Source of the DNA: Hymenobacter metallicola
Lineage (GTDB): Bacteria; Bacteroidota; Bacteroidia; Cytophagales; Hymenobacteraceae
DNA length: 64,000 bases
Direction: 5' to 3'
Assembly (NCBI RefSeq): GCF_004745645.1
Contig: NZ_SRMB01000001.1
Location: 1,674,001-1,738,000, forward strand
The notes beneath the pieces were generated by a model. It saw only the letters and a program-made list of their open reading frames with translations, was not told where the DNA came from and searched no databases. Positions 6,159-14,973 of this stretch are shown in pieces; within the stretch, counting starts at the first letter, position 1; the number at the start of each line of letters is the position of its first letter. The position numbers and the translations under genes are program-made.

Positions 6159-8942
6159 ATGCAACATATTGGCCTACTTTTTACCGCAGCGCTGATTCGG
6201 GGCGCTGTACCAGCGGCGGCTGCCCCGCCCGGTGCTGCCAGTAGCGTAGTTGCCTCTCCGAAACATCCAATTACAGCCACTACCCTGCTTCCCGCTGCGG
6301 ATGCCGTGGGCGGCATGGTGCTCAACGACACCGGCGAACCGCTGCCCGGCGCGACGGTCTTCCTGAAAGGCTCCTTCGTGGGCACCAGTACCAACCAGCT
6401 CGGCCAATTCCACCTGGATGTCTCGCTCGAGAAAGGCCCCGTCACGCTCACCATTGCATTCGTGGGCTACGAATCCCAGGAAATAACCCTTACCGAAGCC
6501 AATCACGACTTAGTTATCAGACTGGTACCCAGTGCGGCGACCGTTAATGCCACGGTCGTATCGGCCTCGCGGGTGGAGGAGAACATCCTGCGTACTTCTT
6601 TCACCATCGACAAAGTAACCGCCGCTCAGCTGGAGCGCCTCAGCACGCCGGAGGTGCTGGCCGGGCTGGGCCAGCTGCCGGGCGTGGACGTAAACTCGGC
6701 CTCGATGCTCTTTACCAGCGTCAGCACCCGGGGCTTCAACACGGCCAAGAGCGAGCGGGTCATCCAGCTGGTCGACTACATGGACACGGCCCTGCCGAGC
6801 CTGAATTTGAGCCCGGGCAACCTGGTGGGCATTCCCGAGCTGGACATGGAAAGCATCGAGCTGATTCACGGACCGGCCTCGGCCTTGTACGGGGCCAATG
6901 CCCTGAGCGGGGTGGTCTTGTTCAACAGCAAGGACCCGTTTGTCTACGAGGGCCTGAGCGTGCGTTTGCGCGGCGGGCAGCGCAACCTGCTGGACGGGCA
7001 GGTGCGCTATGCCCACAAGCTCGGCGACAAGTGGGCCCTCAAGCTCAACGCCAGTGCCTTCCAGGCCAACGACTGGATTGCCAATAATTACGAGGCCGTC
7101 AGTTTTTCTCTAAATCCGGCCGGCTCCCCGCTGGGCTACGATGCGGTGAACCGTCACGGGGAAATTGCCTACCAGTTCAACAGCACGCGGCAATTGCCCG
7201 GTGGCACCCACCCCGACCTGTACGGCAAAACGGCGTATATGCCCGGCTTCACCGAGCAGGAGCTCATCGGCAACGACCAGCAGACCCGCTCCTACCGCCT
7301 GCAGGGGGCCTTATCGTACCTGATTAAGGATGACCTGAAGCTGACTCTGGAAGCCAAGCACGCCACGGGCACTTCCACCTACCAAAACATCAGCCGCTTT
7401 CGGGTGAAGGGCCTGGGCACGAACCAGTACCGGGCCGAATTGAAAAGCTCCAGGGGCTTCATCCGGGCGTATTCCACGGAAGACTTCACCGGCAGCACCT
7501 ATGAGCTGACTCAGCTCAGCGCCTTGGTGCAACATGCTACGGCCCAGGAAAACACCCCGTACGGCCCGTTGAGCTACAGCCAGGTGTTTTTTATTACCTA
7601 CAACAACGCCTACAAACAAGCCCTGGCCACGCCCGGAATCAGCAAAGAGCAAGCCCAGGCGGCCGCTTTACAGGCGGCGAATGCAACTCAACTGAAGTCC
7701 TCGGATCCGCGCTTTGCGGAGCTGCGCACCCAACTCACTGCCGATGACCAGCCCGGCCGCGGGGCCCAGCAGAACTTCAACTCCTTTTTGAACGACATCA
7801 GCGCCCAGCGCAGCTTCCGCGTGTCCGACTTCGGCACCGACCTGATTCTGGGGGGCGCGTACCGCGAATACCGCCTGGGCTCGGGGGGCAAGCTCTTCAA
7901 TGACTTCAACCAGGGCCGCATCCGCAACTACGAGTTTGGCGCCTACGGGCAGCTGACCCAGACCCTGCTGCAGGACCACCTGAAGCTGGCCCTGGCCGGG
8001 CGGGTCGACTACTTCAAGAACTTCTCGCCGGCTTTGTCGCCGCGGGCCTCGGCCGTGTATAGCTTCGGGCCCGACAAACGGCATAACTTCCGGACCAGCT
8101 ACGCCGGCGCTTACCGCAGCCCCTCCCAGCTCGAGCAGTACGCCCATTCCGACGTTACGTCTTTTATCGTGCTGGGCAATATCGGCCGCGGCTTTGAAGG
8201 CTACGGCTTTACCGATGCGGCCGGCAACCCCTACGGGACGCCCGGCATTCCGCTGTCGGCCTTCGAAATTCGTCTGCCCAAGCTGGCTCTGGAGCATTCG
8301 ACGACCGTGGAGGCGGGCTACAAAGGCATGCTATGGCCGAAGCTCTACGCCGACATAAGCTATTTCCGTAGCCTCTACACCGACTTTGTGGGTGGCCGTA
8401 CCTTCGTCGGCAACGTGGACGGGACCCGCCCCACCCAACAGCAGCTCGACGAAGGCCTGCCCGCCCTGGCCGACCGCAGCAAACCCACGCGCTTCATCTT
8501 CACCTGGTACAACAACGCTCAGCAGGTGCGCACCCAGGGCGCGACCCTCGACCTGGCCTACAAGCTCAGCAAACCAGTGCGCCTGAACGGCAACTACACC
8601 CTCAACGTGCTGGACCGCCGCAATCTGCCCGCCGATTTTCAAACCTTCTTCAATACGCCCAAGCACAAGTTCAACCTGGGTGTTCAGGGCACGGTGGCCC
8701 AGCTGACCTACGCCCTGAACTACCGTTGGGCCCAGGGCCACCGGCAGGAGCTGCCTTTTGCCACCGGCACCCTGCGCGCCTACCGCTCCACCGACGCCTA
8801 CCTGGGCTATACTCTGCCCGAGCTGGCTACCACTTTCCAGGCGGGCGTGTCGAACCTGTTCAACACGAACAACATCCAGATTATTGGCGGCCCCCAGATC
8901 GGGCGCTTAGCCTTCCTGGGCGTGCTCGTAAACGTACAATAA
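6159..8942 (+). CDS. TonB-dependent receptor with carboxypeptidase-regulatory-like N-terminus (copy 1)
   Basis: This 927-residue outer-membrane receptor takes up a ligand using TonB energy. Residues about 50-128 form the carboxypeptidase-D regulatory-like sandwich (VLNDTGEPLPGATVFLKGS...VGYESQEI). Residues about 130-270 are the plug (LERLSTPEVLAGLGQLPGVD, HGPASALYGANALSGVV), and the rest is the 22-strand barrel, ending in a short strand (GVLVNVQ). An export signal is present but weak. There is no SusD partner and no FecR/sigma pair next to it, so the substrate is unknown. A close paralogue lies inverted at 53,398-56,211, and the two share a nearly identical tract (6627-7084). A strong promoter match lies at 6095-6124 and a terminator follows. 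Confidence 0.93.
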   Translation: MQHIGLLFTAALIRGAVPAAAAPPGAASSVVASPKHPITATTLLPAADAVGGMVLNDTGEPLPGATVFLKGSFVGTSTNQLGQFHLDVSLEKGPVTLTIAFVGYESQEITLTEANHDLVIRLVPSAATVNATVVSASRVEENILRTSFTIDKVTAAQLERLSTPEVLAGLGQLPGVDVNSASMLFTSVSTRGFNTAKSERVIQLVDYMDTALPSLNLSPGNLVGIPELDMESIELIHGPASALYGANALSGVVLFNSKDPFVYEGLSVRLRGGQRNLLDGQVRYAHKLGDKWALKLNASAFQANDWIANNYEAVSFSLNPAGSPLGYDAVNRHGEIAYQFNSTRQLPGGTHPDLYGKTAYMPGFTEQELIGNDQQTRSYRLQGALSYLIKDDLKLTLEAKHATGTSTYQNISRFRVKGLGTNQYRAELKSSRGFIRAYSTEDFTGSTYELTQLSALVQHATAQENTPYGPLSYSQVFFITYNNAYKQALATPGISKEQAQAAALQAANATQLKSSDPRFAELRTQLTADDQPGRGAQQNFNSFLNDISAQRSFRVSDFGTDLILGGAYREYRLGSGGKLFNDFNQGRIRNYEFGAYGQLTQTLLQDHLKLALAGRVDYFKNFSPALSPRASAVYSFGPDKRHNFRTSYAGAYRSPSQLEQYAHSDVTSFIVLGNIGRGFEGYGFTDAAGNPYGTPGIPLSAFEIRLPKLALEHSTTVEAGYKGMLWPKLYADISYFRSLYTDFVGGRTFVGNVDGTRPTQQQLDEGLPALADRSKPTRFIFTWYNNAQQVRTQGATLDLAYKLSKPVRLNGNYTLNVLDRRNLPADFQTFFNTPKHKFNLGVQGTVAQLTYALNYRWAQGHRQELPFATGTLRAYRSTDAYLGYTLPELATTFQAGVSNLFNTNNIQIIGGPQIGRLAFLGVLVNVQ
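6627..7084 (+). repeat. 458-bp tract nearly identical to 55271-55728 (inverted)
   Basis: Reading both strands base by base, this tract in the plug and first barrel strands matches the second receptor with one visible difference (GTA versus GTG, same amino acid). Flanking parts of the two genes differ at many synonymous sites, so the identity is much higher here than in the rest of the gene. This points to recent gene conversion. Confidence 0.85.
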
Positions 8943-8962
8943 GCGGCCCTTACCTCAATAAG

Positions 8963-9007
8963 AAAGCCGGAGCGGGTCGTACCAGATACGGCCCGCTCCG
9001 GCTTTTT
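8963..9007. terminator. Bidirectional terminator between receptor 1 and the SDR gene
   Basis: A 14-bp stem (AAAGCCGGAGCGGG / CCCGCTCCGGCTTT) with a 15-base loop is followed by T residues on the plus strand and preceded by A residues, and it lies between two convergent genes. Confidence 0.8.
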
Positions 9008-9018
9008 CGGCCTGTTGC

Positions 9019-9756
9019 TTACCGGTTGTTAATCAGCTTGAAGCGGGCGTCCAGCTCCTGGCGCGAAGCCTGGCGCACCTCTTCGGAAGTACCGTAGCCT
9101 ACCTCCTGCTCGCCGGCGGCCAGCCGCTCCATGATGGAATCGGCAAAGGCATCGACGGGTACCCCAAAGGTGTGCAGCCCGGCTCCGCCCAGGTCGGTAT
9201 TCACGGCCGGGGGCACAATTTCCAGCACCTGGATGGGTGTAGCGGCCAGCTGGTGGCGCAACGAAAGCGTGAACGAGTGCAGGGCGGCCTTGGTAGCACT
9301 GTAGATGGGGGCAAACGCGGCCGGGGCAAACGACAAACCCGACGTAACGTTGATAATGGCCGGATTAGGCTGCCCGCTCAGGAAAGGAATAAACAGCATG
9401 CTCAAATGAATGGGCGCCTCCAGATTGATAACGATTTCCTGGCGGCGCGCTTCCCAGTCCTCCGTGTCGTCGGCCAGTTGCAGGCGGTTCTGAATACCGG
9501 CGTTGTTGAGCAGTACGTTTACCCCCGCAAACTCGGCTTTGACCCATTGCAGCAGCTCCTGCCGGTCGGTGGCCACGGCTACGTCGCAGACGCGGGTATG
9601 CAGGCCGGGCAGCTTGGCCTGGGCTTCGCGTAGCTTGTCCTCGCGGCGGCCCACGACAATAACTTCGCTGCCGGCCCGGACAAAACGCTCGGCCAGGGCA
9701 AAGCCAATACCGGAGGCTCCGCCGGTAATCAACACGGTGTTTGCGGCTAAATTCAT
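9019..9756 (-). CDS. Short-chain dehydrogenase/reductase
   Basis: The 245-residue protein has the classical SDR layout. The cofactor motif T-G-G-A-S-G-I-G sits at about 11-18 (VLITGGASGIGFALA). An N-N-A-G motif lies in VLLNNAGIQNR. The catalytic Ser-Tyr-x3-Lys is in SGLSFAPAAFAPIYSATKAA. R39-R-E-D after the second strand suggests NADP(H). The sequence resembles the DltE/YdfG-like group, but the substrate cannot be told. It is a single gene facing a receptor across a shared terminator. Confidence 0.9.
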   Translation of the reverse strand: MNLAANTVLITGGASGIGFALAERFVRAGSEVIVVGRREDKLREAQAKLPGLHTRVCDVAVATDRQELLQWVKAEFAGVNVLLNNAGIQNRLQLADDTEDWEARRQEIVINLEAPIHLSMLFIPFLSGQPNPAIINVTSGLSFAPAAFAPIYSATKAALHSFTLSLRHQLAATPIQVLEIVPPAVNTDLGGAGLHTFGVPVDAFADSIMERLAAGEQEVGYGTSEEVRQASRQELDARFKLINNR

Positions 9757-9870
9757 AAAGAAGAAAACAGTGCTAGAGTTAGAAACGAGTATGCAGGATA
9801 CTACTTCCCACTACCCGCTTTTGTTGAAGCAATTCATCTGCCGGCCCGAATTTTTTACGGATTAAGGCCC

Positions 9871-10145
9871 CATGTTTACCAACTGCTGCGTTTTTCCCTG
9901 TCCTATTTTCTGGCCTCTGTGCGGTTTGCTACTCGCCCCTCGGCCTGTTGCTTCTTGCCGGCCGTAGCCCGGCCCAGTCCTTCGAGCCGGGCTTGCGGGT
10001 AACGGCAGCCAGCGACGCGGTGCAGGGCGGAGCTACTGGAAACCAAGTTGATGAAAGACCGGGACGCGGCACCCGCCGCCAGCCGGCGGGAAGCTCGACC
10101 TTATTGCCTCTGGCAGCCAGCAGACGCACTTTTTTACCAATCTAA
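9871..10145 (+). pseudogene. Possible decayed secreted-protein gene in a 462-bp gap
   Basis: The gap between the SDR gene and mqo holds no intact gene. An ATG at 9871 opens a frame (MFTNCC...LCGLLLA) that stops early. A shift of one frame continues as LLLAGRSPAQSFEPGLRVTAA, which reads like the end of a signal peptide and the start of a secreted domain. Further frame changes are needed to extend it. I read this as a frameshifted remnant, but random high-GC coding potential could give the same impression. Confidence 0.25.
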
Positions 10146-10165
10146 GCCAACAAAAGAGCCTTTTT

Positions 10166-10193
10166 TTGCTTTTCGACGTAGGCAATACCTTTG
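10166..10193 (+). promoter_or_regulatory. Candidate promoter for mqo
   Basis: TTG (10166-10168) and TACCTTTG (10186-10193) are separated by 17 bases, close to the Bacteroidota consensus spacing. The mqo ATG is 25 bases further on. Confidence 0.5.
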
Positions 10194-10218
10194 CCGACTT
10201 CTTTGCTACGTCACCCCT

Positions 10219-11742
10219 ATGAATACTACCGATAACTCTCCGGAAAGCACCGTTGACGTCGTGCTCATCGGCGCCGGCATTATGAGCGCCACACTGGGCA
10301 TGATGCTCAAGGAGTTGCAACCCGACCTGACCATTACCGTGCTCGAGCGGCTCGATGTGGCCGCCGCCGAAAGCTCCGACGCCTGGAACAACGCCGGCAC
10401 TGGTCACTCGGCCTTTTGCGAGCTAAACTACACCCCCGAAAAGCCCGACGGCTCCATCGACATCAGCAAGGCCATCGGTATTGCCGAGTCGTTTGAGGTA
10501 TCAAAGCAGTTCTGGGCTTTTCTGGCCGAGAAATACGCCGTAAAAGAGCTGCAGCGCTTTATCAACCACATTCCGCACATGAGCTTTGTGTGGGGCCCCG
10601 ATAACGTGGAGTACCTGCGTAAGCGCCATGCGGCCCTTACCCAGTCGCCCTTGTTCAAGGGCATGGAATACTCGGAAGACCGCCGCCAGATCGAGCAGTG
10701 GATTCCGCTGGTGATGGAAGGCCGCGACCCTAGCCAGCAGGTGGCCGCCACCAGCATGGATTTGGGCACCGACGTGAACTTTGGCTCCCTGACCCGGGGC
10801 ATGTTCTACCTGTTGCAGGAAAAGCCCGGCGTCACGTTCCACTTCAACCACGAAGTCAGCAAGCTTAAGCGCAAGGAAGACGGCCTCTGGAGCGTAAAAG
10901 CCACCGACCGCCTCACGGGCCAGAGCAAGAAGGTACGGGCCAAATTCGTGTTTATCGGCGCGGGCGGCGGCTCCCTGACCCTGCTCGAAAAGTCGGACAT
11001 TCCCGAAGGCCACGGCTTCGGCGGCTTCCCCGTGAGCGGGCAGTGGCTCAAGTGCGTGAACCCCGAAGTAATTGAGCGGCACGAGGCCAAAGTGTATGGC
11101 AAGGCCGCCGTGGGCTCCCCGCCCATGTCGGTGCCCCACCTCGACTCGCGCATGATCAACGGCAAGCGGGAGCTCCTATTTGGTCCCTACGCGGGCTTCA
11201 GCACCAAATTCCTGAAAAAAGGCTCCTTCCTGGATCTGCCCGCCTCCATCCGGGCCGGCAACCTGCGCCCCATGATTATTGCCGGGCTCAAGAACATTCC
11301 GCTCACGCGCTACCTCATCAACCAGGTGCGGCAGTCGCCCGAAGACCGCCTGCAAGCCCTGAAAGAATACTTGCCCAAGGCCCGGGCCGAAGACTGGCAG
11401 CTCGAAATTGCCGGCCAGCGGGTGCAAGTCATCAAAAAGCACGAAAAAGAAGGCGGGGTGCTGGAGTTCGGCACCGAAGTCGTGAGTGCGGCCGATGGCT
11501 CCATTGCGGCCCTGCTGGGTGCCTCGCCCGGGGCTTCCACGGCCGTGTCCATCATGGTCAGCCTGATTCAGAAATGCTTCAAGGCGCAGGGCAACTCGCC
11601 CGAGTGGACGGCCAAGTTCAAGGAGATGATTCCTTCCTACGGCCAGAAGCTCAACGACAACCCCGCCCTGCTCGACCAGATTCGGACGCACACCAACGCC
11701 GTGCTCGGCCTGGCCGATACGGCTGCCCTGACCGGTAAGTAA
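10219..11742 (+). CDS. mqo: Malate:quinone oxidoreductase
   Basis: MQO is a peripheral membrane FAD enzyme that oxidises malate to oxaloacetate and passes electrons to quinone, bypassing NAD-dependent malate dehydrogenase in the TCA cycle. The FAD-binding G-A-G-I-M-S-A segment is at about 18-24 (VVLIGAGIMSATLGMML). The family-typical WNNAGTGHSAFCELNYT and NFGSLTRGMFYLL segments follow. The 507-residue length is normal. The ATG at 10219 is chosen because the frame upstream of it has no family similarity. A promoter match lies just upstream and a strong terminator downstream. Confidence 0.96.
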   Translation: MNTTDNSPESTVDVVLIGAGIMSATLGMMLKELQPDLTITVLERLDVAAAESSDAWNNAGTGHSAFCELNYTPEKPDGSIDISKAIGIAESFEVSKQFWAFLAEKYAVKELQRFINHIPHMSFVWGPDNVEYLRKRHAALTQSPLFKGMEYSEDRRQIEQWIPLVMEGRDPSQQVAATSMDLGTDVNFGSLTRGMFYLLQEKPGVTFHFNHEVSKLKRKEDGLWSVKATDRLTGQSKKVRAKFVFIGAGGGSLTLLEKSDIPEGHGFGGFPVSGQWLKCVNPEVIERHEAKVYGKAAVGSPPMSVPHLDSRMINGKRELLFGPYAGFSTKFLKKGSFLDLPASIRAGNLRPMIIAGLKNIPLTRYLINQVRQSPEDRLQALKEYLPKARAEDWQLEIAGQRVQVIKKHEKEGGVLEFGTEVVSAADGSIAALLGASPGASTAVSIMVSLIQKCFKAQGNSPEWTAKFKEMIPSYGQKLNDNPALLDQIRTHTNAVLGLADTAALTGK

Positions 11743-11757
11743 GAGCCGTCTTATTCT

Positions 11758-11795
11758 TAAAAAAGCCTCCTGATACACACCAGGAGGCTTTTTCT
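11758..11795. terminator. Bidirectional terminator after mqo
   Basis: A 13-bp stem (AAAAAGCCTCCTG / CAGGAGGCTTTTT) has an eight-base loop and T-rich flanks on both strands. It separates mqo (+) from the methyltransferase gene (-). Confidence 0.88.
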
Positions 11796-11812
11796 TTTTC
11801 AGCAGGAACCCG

Positions 11813-12616
11813 CTAGGGTTTAGTAGCCACCACCGAATACACCAGCGGCGCCTTTTCGCCCAGGGGGCCAATACGGAAGGTGCCGTCGGGCTGGGCCACG
11901 GTGTGGGCAAAGCAGTTGTAGGGCGAAAAGTCGTATTCGGCAAAGCTGGTCAGCGCCAGGCCCTGCCGCAGCAGGCTGCCGAGCACCTCGCTCAGGCTAT
12001 GATTCCAGGTAACCGACTGGTGCACGATGCCCGCCGAGAGGTCGGCATAGGTACCGGTTTCGGTTTCCTCGATGGGCCCCGTGTTGAAGTAGCTGTATTC
12101 CAGGCGGGTAAATTCGTTGTCGAACATCCACACCACCGGATGAAACTCCACCAGCAGCAGGCGGCCGCCGGGCCGGAGGTAGCGGTGCACCAGCGCGGCC
12201 CAGGGTTGCAAGTCGGGCCACCAGTTCAGCACGCCGTAGGTCATATACACTACGTCAAACTGTGCTTCCTGGGACAGATACTGGGGCAAATCGTGCACGT
12301 CGCAGCAAATAAACTCGGCCGCAACGCCAATTTCTGCACTTAGCCTCCGGGCGGCGGCAATGGCGGCATCCGACAGGTCGACGCCCGTTACCCGGGCCCC
12401 GAGGCGGGCCAGGGACAGCGTATCCTGGCCAAAATGACACTGCAGATGCAGAATGCGCAGCCCGGCCACGTCGCCCAGCAACGCTAGCTCGATGCTGTTC
12501 AACGACGTGCTGCCCGCTTTGAAAGCTTCCACCGCGTAGAACTCGGACGCCAGGTGGGGGCCGGTGCGGGCATTCCACAGGGCGCGGTTCAGGTCGAGGT
12601 AAGTAGGCGTCGTCAT
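11813..12616 (-). CDS. Class I SAM-dependent methyltransferase
   Basis: The protein (267 residues from the ATG at 12616) has the Rossmann-type methyltransferase motifs: motif I as LRILHLQCHFGQDTLSLA, the acidic loop TGVDLSDAAIAAA, and a post-motif region EFICCDVHDLP. The HFGQDTL form of motif I is common in a small-molecule methyltransferase group of Bacteroidota, and the acceptor is unknown. It starts 19 bp after the stop of ctlX on the same strand, so they form a probable two-gene operon. The longer frame upstream of 12616 overlaps ctlX and is not used. Confidence 0.85.
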   Translation of the reverse strand: MTTPTYLDLNRALWNARTGPHLASEFYAVEAFKAGSTSLNSIELALLGDVAGLRILHLQCHFGQDTLSLARLGARVTGVDLSDAAIAAARRLSAEIGVAAEFICCDVHDLPQYLSQEAQFDVVYMTYGVLNWWPDLQPWAALVHRYLRPGGRLLLVEFHPVVWMFDNEFTRLEYSYFNTGPIEETETGTYADLSAGIVHQSVTWNHSLSEVLGSLLRQGLALTSFAEYDFSPYNCFAHTVAQPDGTFRIGPLGEKAPLVYSVVATKP

Positions 12617-12635
12617 GGCTGATGAAGGGACGGTA

Positions 12636-13562
12636 TCAGGTGGTGCGGGGCAGGAAAATCTCGGCCAACATGCACCGGGCACTACCGCCCCCAATGGTTT
12701 CGATGGTCGGAATGGGCAGGGGCAGCAATTCGCAGTACTGGCTCAGTTGCTGGCGCTGAGCCGCTGTCAGGGCCTCATAGGCGCGCTGCGACATCACCAA
12801 CCGCTCGGGCCCGCCCGCGGCGGGCTGCACCGTAAGCATGTTGCCGGCAAACCGGGCCACCTGGGCCAGGGAAATAGCCACGATTTCGTGGCCGGTAGCT
12901 TCCAGCGAAGCCACGACGGCGGCCTGCTCGGCGGCATCGGTGATGCTTTCTACGCACAGCACGGCAAACCGGGCGCCCACGCACAGCATCACGTTGGTGT
13001 GGTAAATGGGTTGCCCCTGCGGGTCGTGGGCGTGAAATGCTACCGGCCGGTAGCCCAGTCGGGCAGCTACCTCGGCAAACAGGGCCGCATCGGTCCGGGC
13101 CGAAACGCCCGCGTAGGCCACGCGGTGCAGATGGTCGAAGATAATGCTGCCGGTGCCTTCCAGAAACCGCCCCTGCTGCTCGTGGTGCGACAAATCAATG
13201 ACTTCCGTAAGCTGAAACTGCTGGGCCAGGCCGGCCAGAATATCGGGGCGGCGCTCGGCCCGGCGGTTGGGGGCGCACATGGGATACAGCAGCACGCGGC
13301 CATCGGGGTGAAAGGTGCCCCAGTTGTTGGGAAACACCGCATCGGGCTTGGCGGGCTCGGCCGTATCGTCGACTACCATCACATCGATTCCGTTGGCCCG
13401 CAGGCTCGCCACGGCGTTATCGAATTCGGCAAAGGCCTGCTGCTGCAGCTGCTCTGCACTGAGCTGGGCCAGGGCTTGCTGAAAGTGGTTGGACGCCGCC
13501 GTTTCGGCATTGAAGGCGAAGCGGACGGGGCGCACGAGCAGTACGGTGGAAGCTGATTGCAT
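12636..13562 (-). CDS. ctlX: Citrulline utilization hydrolase-type (CtlX) amidinotransferase-fold protein
   Basis: This belongs to the arginine-deiminase/amidinotransferase superfamily (pentein fold). Visible features are VVDDTAEPAKPDAVFPNNW near the front, GTGSIIFDHLHRVAYAG in the middle, the histidine of IYHTNVMLCVG, and the C-terminal GGGSARCMLAEIFLPR with the putative nucleophilic cysteine. These match the CtlX family, which has been linked to citrulline use. The start MQSASTVLLVRP at 13562 is chosen over a longer frame. The methyltransferase gene follows, so the two may act on the same compound. Confidence 0.85.
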   Translation of the reverse strand: MQSASTVLLVRPVRFAFNAETAASNHFQQALAQLSAEQLQQQAFAEFDNAVASLRANGIDVMVVDDTAEPAKPDAVFPNNWGTFHPDGRVLLYPMCAPNRRAERRPDILAGLAQQFQLTEVIDLSHHEQQGRFLEGTGSIIFDHLHRVAYAGVSARTDAALFAEVAARLGYRPVAFHAHDPQGQPIYHTNVMLCVGARFAVLCVESITDAAEQAAVVASLEATGHEIVAISLAQVARFAGNMLTVQPAAGGPERLVMSQRAYEALTAAQRQQLSQYCELLPLPIPTIETIGGGSARCMLAEIFLPRTT

Positions 13563-13670
13563 AAGCAAGCGAAGTAGCGGGAGCCGCAAGTAGGGAAAAG
13601 TTGGCAAATTCCGGCCTCCGTCTGGCTCCAACATCCCTGCCCAAGGCTGCTGGCAGCCGGTTGAAACGCA

Positions 13671-13709
13671 AAAACGCCGGAAAAAGAACCAGGTCTTTTC
13701 CGGCGTTTA
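13671..13709 (-). terminator. Terminator of the lipoprotein gene at 13741
   Basis: The hairpin AAAACGCCGGAAAAAG / CTTTTCCGGCGTTT reads into a T-run on the minus strand and lies 31 bases past the stop of the lipoprotein gene. Confidence 0.78.
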
Positions 13710-13740
13710 CTCACGCTAGCTACCCAAAGCTTCCTCTAAC

Positions 13741-14724
13741 CTACAGGTAGATAGTGTGAATACCTTCGCCCTGGCCCTTGGAGCCTACGCCCGACACGGA
13801 GGCGCTGATTTTGACGGGGCTGCCGTCGTACGAGAAGCTGAAATCGGCGGTGGGGGTAGCCCAGCCGTAGGCCCAGGTGAGCTGGGCGTAGGTGGTACGC
13901 AGCACGTAGCGCCGCTGCCGGGCCTCGGCCGAGCCGGCCGACATCCAGGCAGTAGCCGTGCCCGAGTTGGTCGTGATTTTGCCGCCCGAATACAGAATAC
14001 TGTGTTTCACGGTGATGTGGCCGCGCTGGCTGCCCCACACCCACTTGATATCGAAGCTGAGCACCGTGGCCGTAAACGCCGAAGTCGTCACTTTGGCTTG
14101 CTCACTGGTGGCGTCCTGCGTTTGGTCGTCGATGGTAAACACGTTGGCCAGAATGTTGTCGTACACCAGGCCCTTGTCGTTGTAGAGGCACAAGGAGGTG
14201 AAGCGTTGACCGTCCCGCTCCCACACCAGCTCTACCTGGCCTAGGCCGGCCTGCACCGTTTTATCGAGGTAGGTGCTGATGCTGGTCCGCACGTCGGCGT
14301 GGGTACCCGATACCCCGCCGGCTTGCTTGTTGGCGGCTACCCCGGCCTGCAGGGTGCTCAACTCGAAGGAAGGCGTTTGCTGGGCCTCCACGGCTCTATC
14401 GGCGTTGGCATACACCGGAATAATACTGCCCGCATCCAGAATCCGGGCTTTAGCCGCGGCGACGTCGTCAGCCTTGCTCAGGCGGGTGCCGAAGGAATAG
14501 GACACGAGCTTCAGATTCAGGGCCGGATTGGTGTTAGCAAAAGCAATGGTCGAGTCGAGCTGCCCCTGGATGCGGGCCTGCCCTACTTTGCTGAGCGGGT
14601 TAAGGCTACGGGCATCATTGCTCTGAGCAACGGGCTCGGGCAGGTGTTGCTCTTCTTGCTGACAGGCTGAGAGCGAGGCGCCCAGTAGAGCGGCCCCCAG
14701 CAGAGAGGTAGTAAGTGTTTTCAT
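13741..14724 (-). CDS. Putative lipoprotein of unknown function
   Basis: The 327-residue product starts at MKTLTTSLLG (ATG 14724) and has a clear lipobox LSAC at about residue 18-20, followed by an acidic linker (QQEEQHLPEPV). The middle part is soluble with FELSTLQAGVAANKQAGG. The C-terminal third is rich in beta strands (YVLRTTYAQLTWAYGWA, DFSFSYDG). No enzymatic motif is seen. The protein should sit on the envelope surface or in the periplasm. The gene stands alone with its own terminator, and a very AT-rich region (14800-14860) upstream probably holds its promoter. Confidence 0.75.
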   Translation of the reverse strand: MKTLTTSLLGAALLGASLSACQQEEQHLPEPVAQSNDARSLNPLSKVGQARIQGQLDSTIAFANTNPALNLKLVSYSFGTRLSKADDVAAAKARILDAGSIIPVYANADRAVEAQQTPSFELSTLQAGVAANKQAGGVSGTHADVRTSISTYLDKTVQAGLGQVELVWERDGQRFTSLCLYNDKGLVYDNILANVFTIDDQTQDATSEQAKVTTSAFTATVLSFDIKWVWGSQRGHITVKHSILYSGGKITTNSGTATAWMSAGSAEARQRRYVLRTTYAQLTWAYGWATPTADFSFSYDGSPVKISASVSGVGSKGQGEGIHTIYL

Positions 14725-14973
14725 GGGTTGTGGATGGGAAAGGATGAACGATAAGCCAACGGCCAAATATGTCGGCTCCCCCGACCCACACCAAGGAACT
14801 ATATAGACAAATTATATATATAATTATTTTAATAAACATATAGCTTTTAACACGCTCTTCTGGCTTTACGCAGGCTGCAAGGACATTGCTGTACCTACCT
14901 TAACGTGGTGAAAATGGGTAGATGTGACGGAGTTTCTACCCTAGTGCTGAGCTTAGCACTCAGGCTTTTACTT

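Noticed and set aside
14943..14960. AGTGCT-GAGCTT-AGCACT hairpin as a terminator
   Set aside because: There is no T-run on the minus strand after the DUF1624 gene, and the stem is only six bases.
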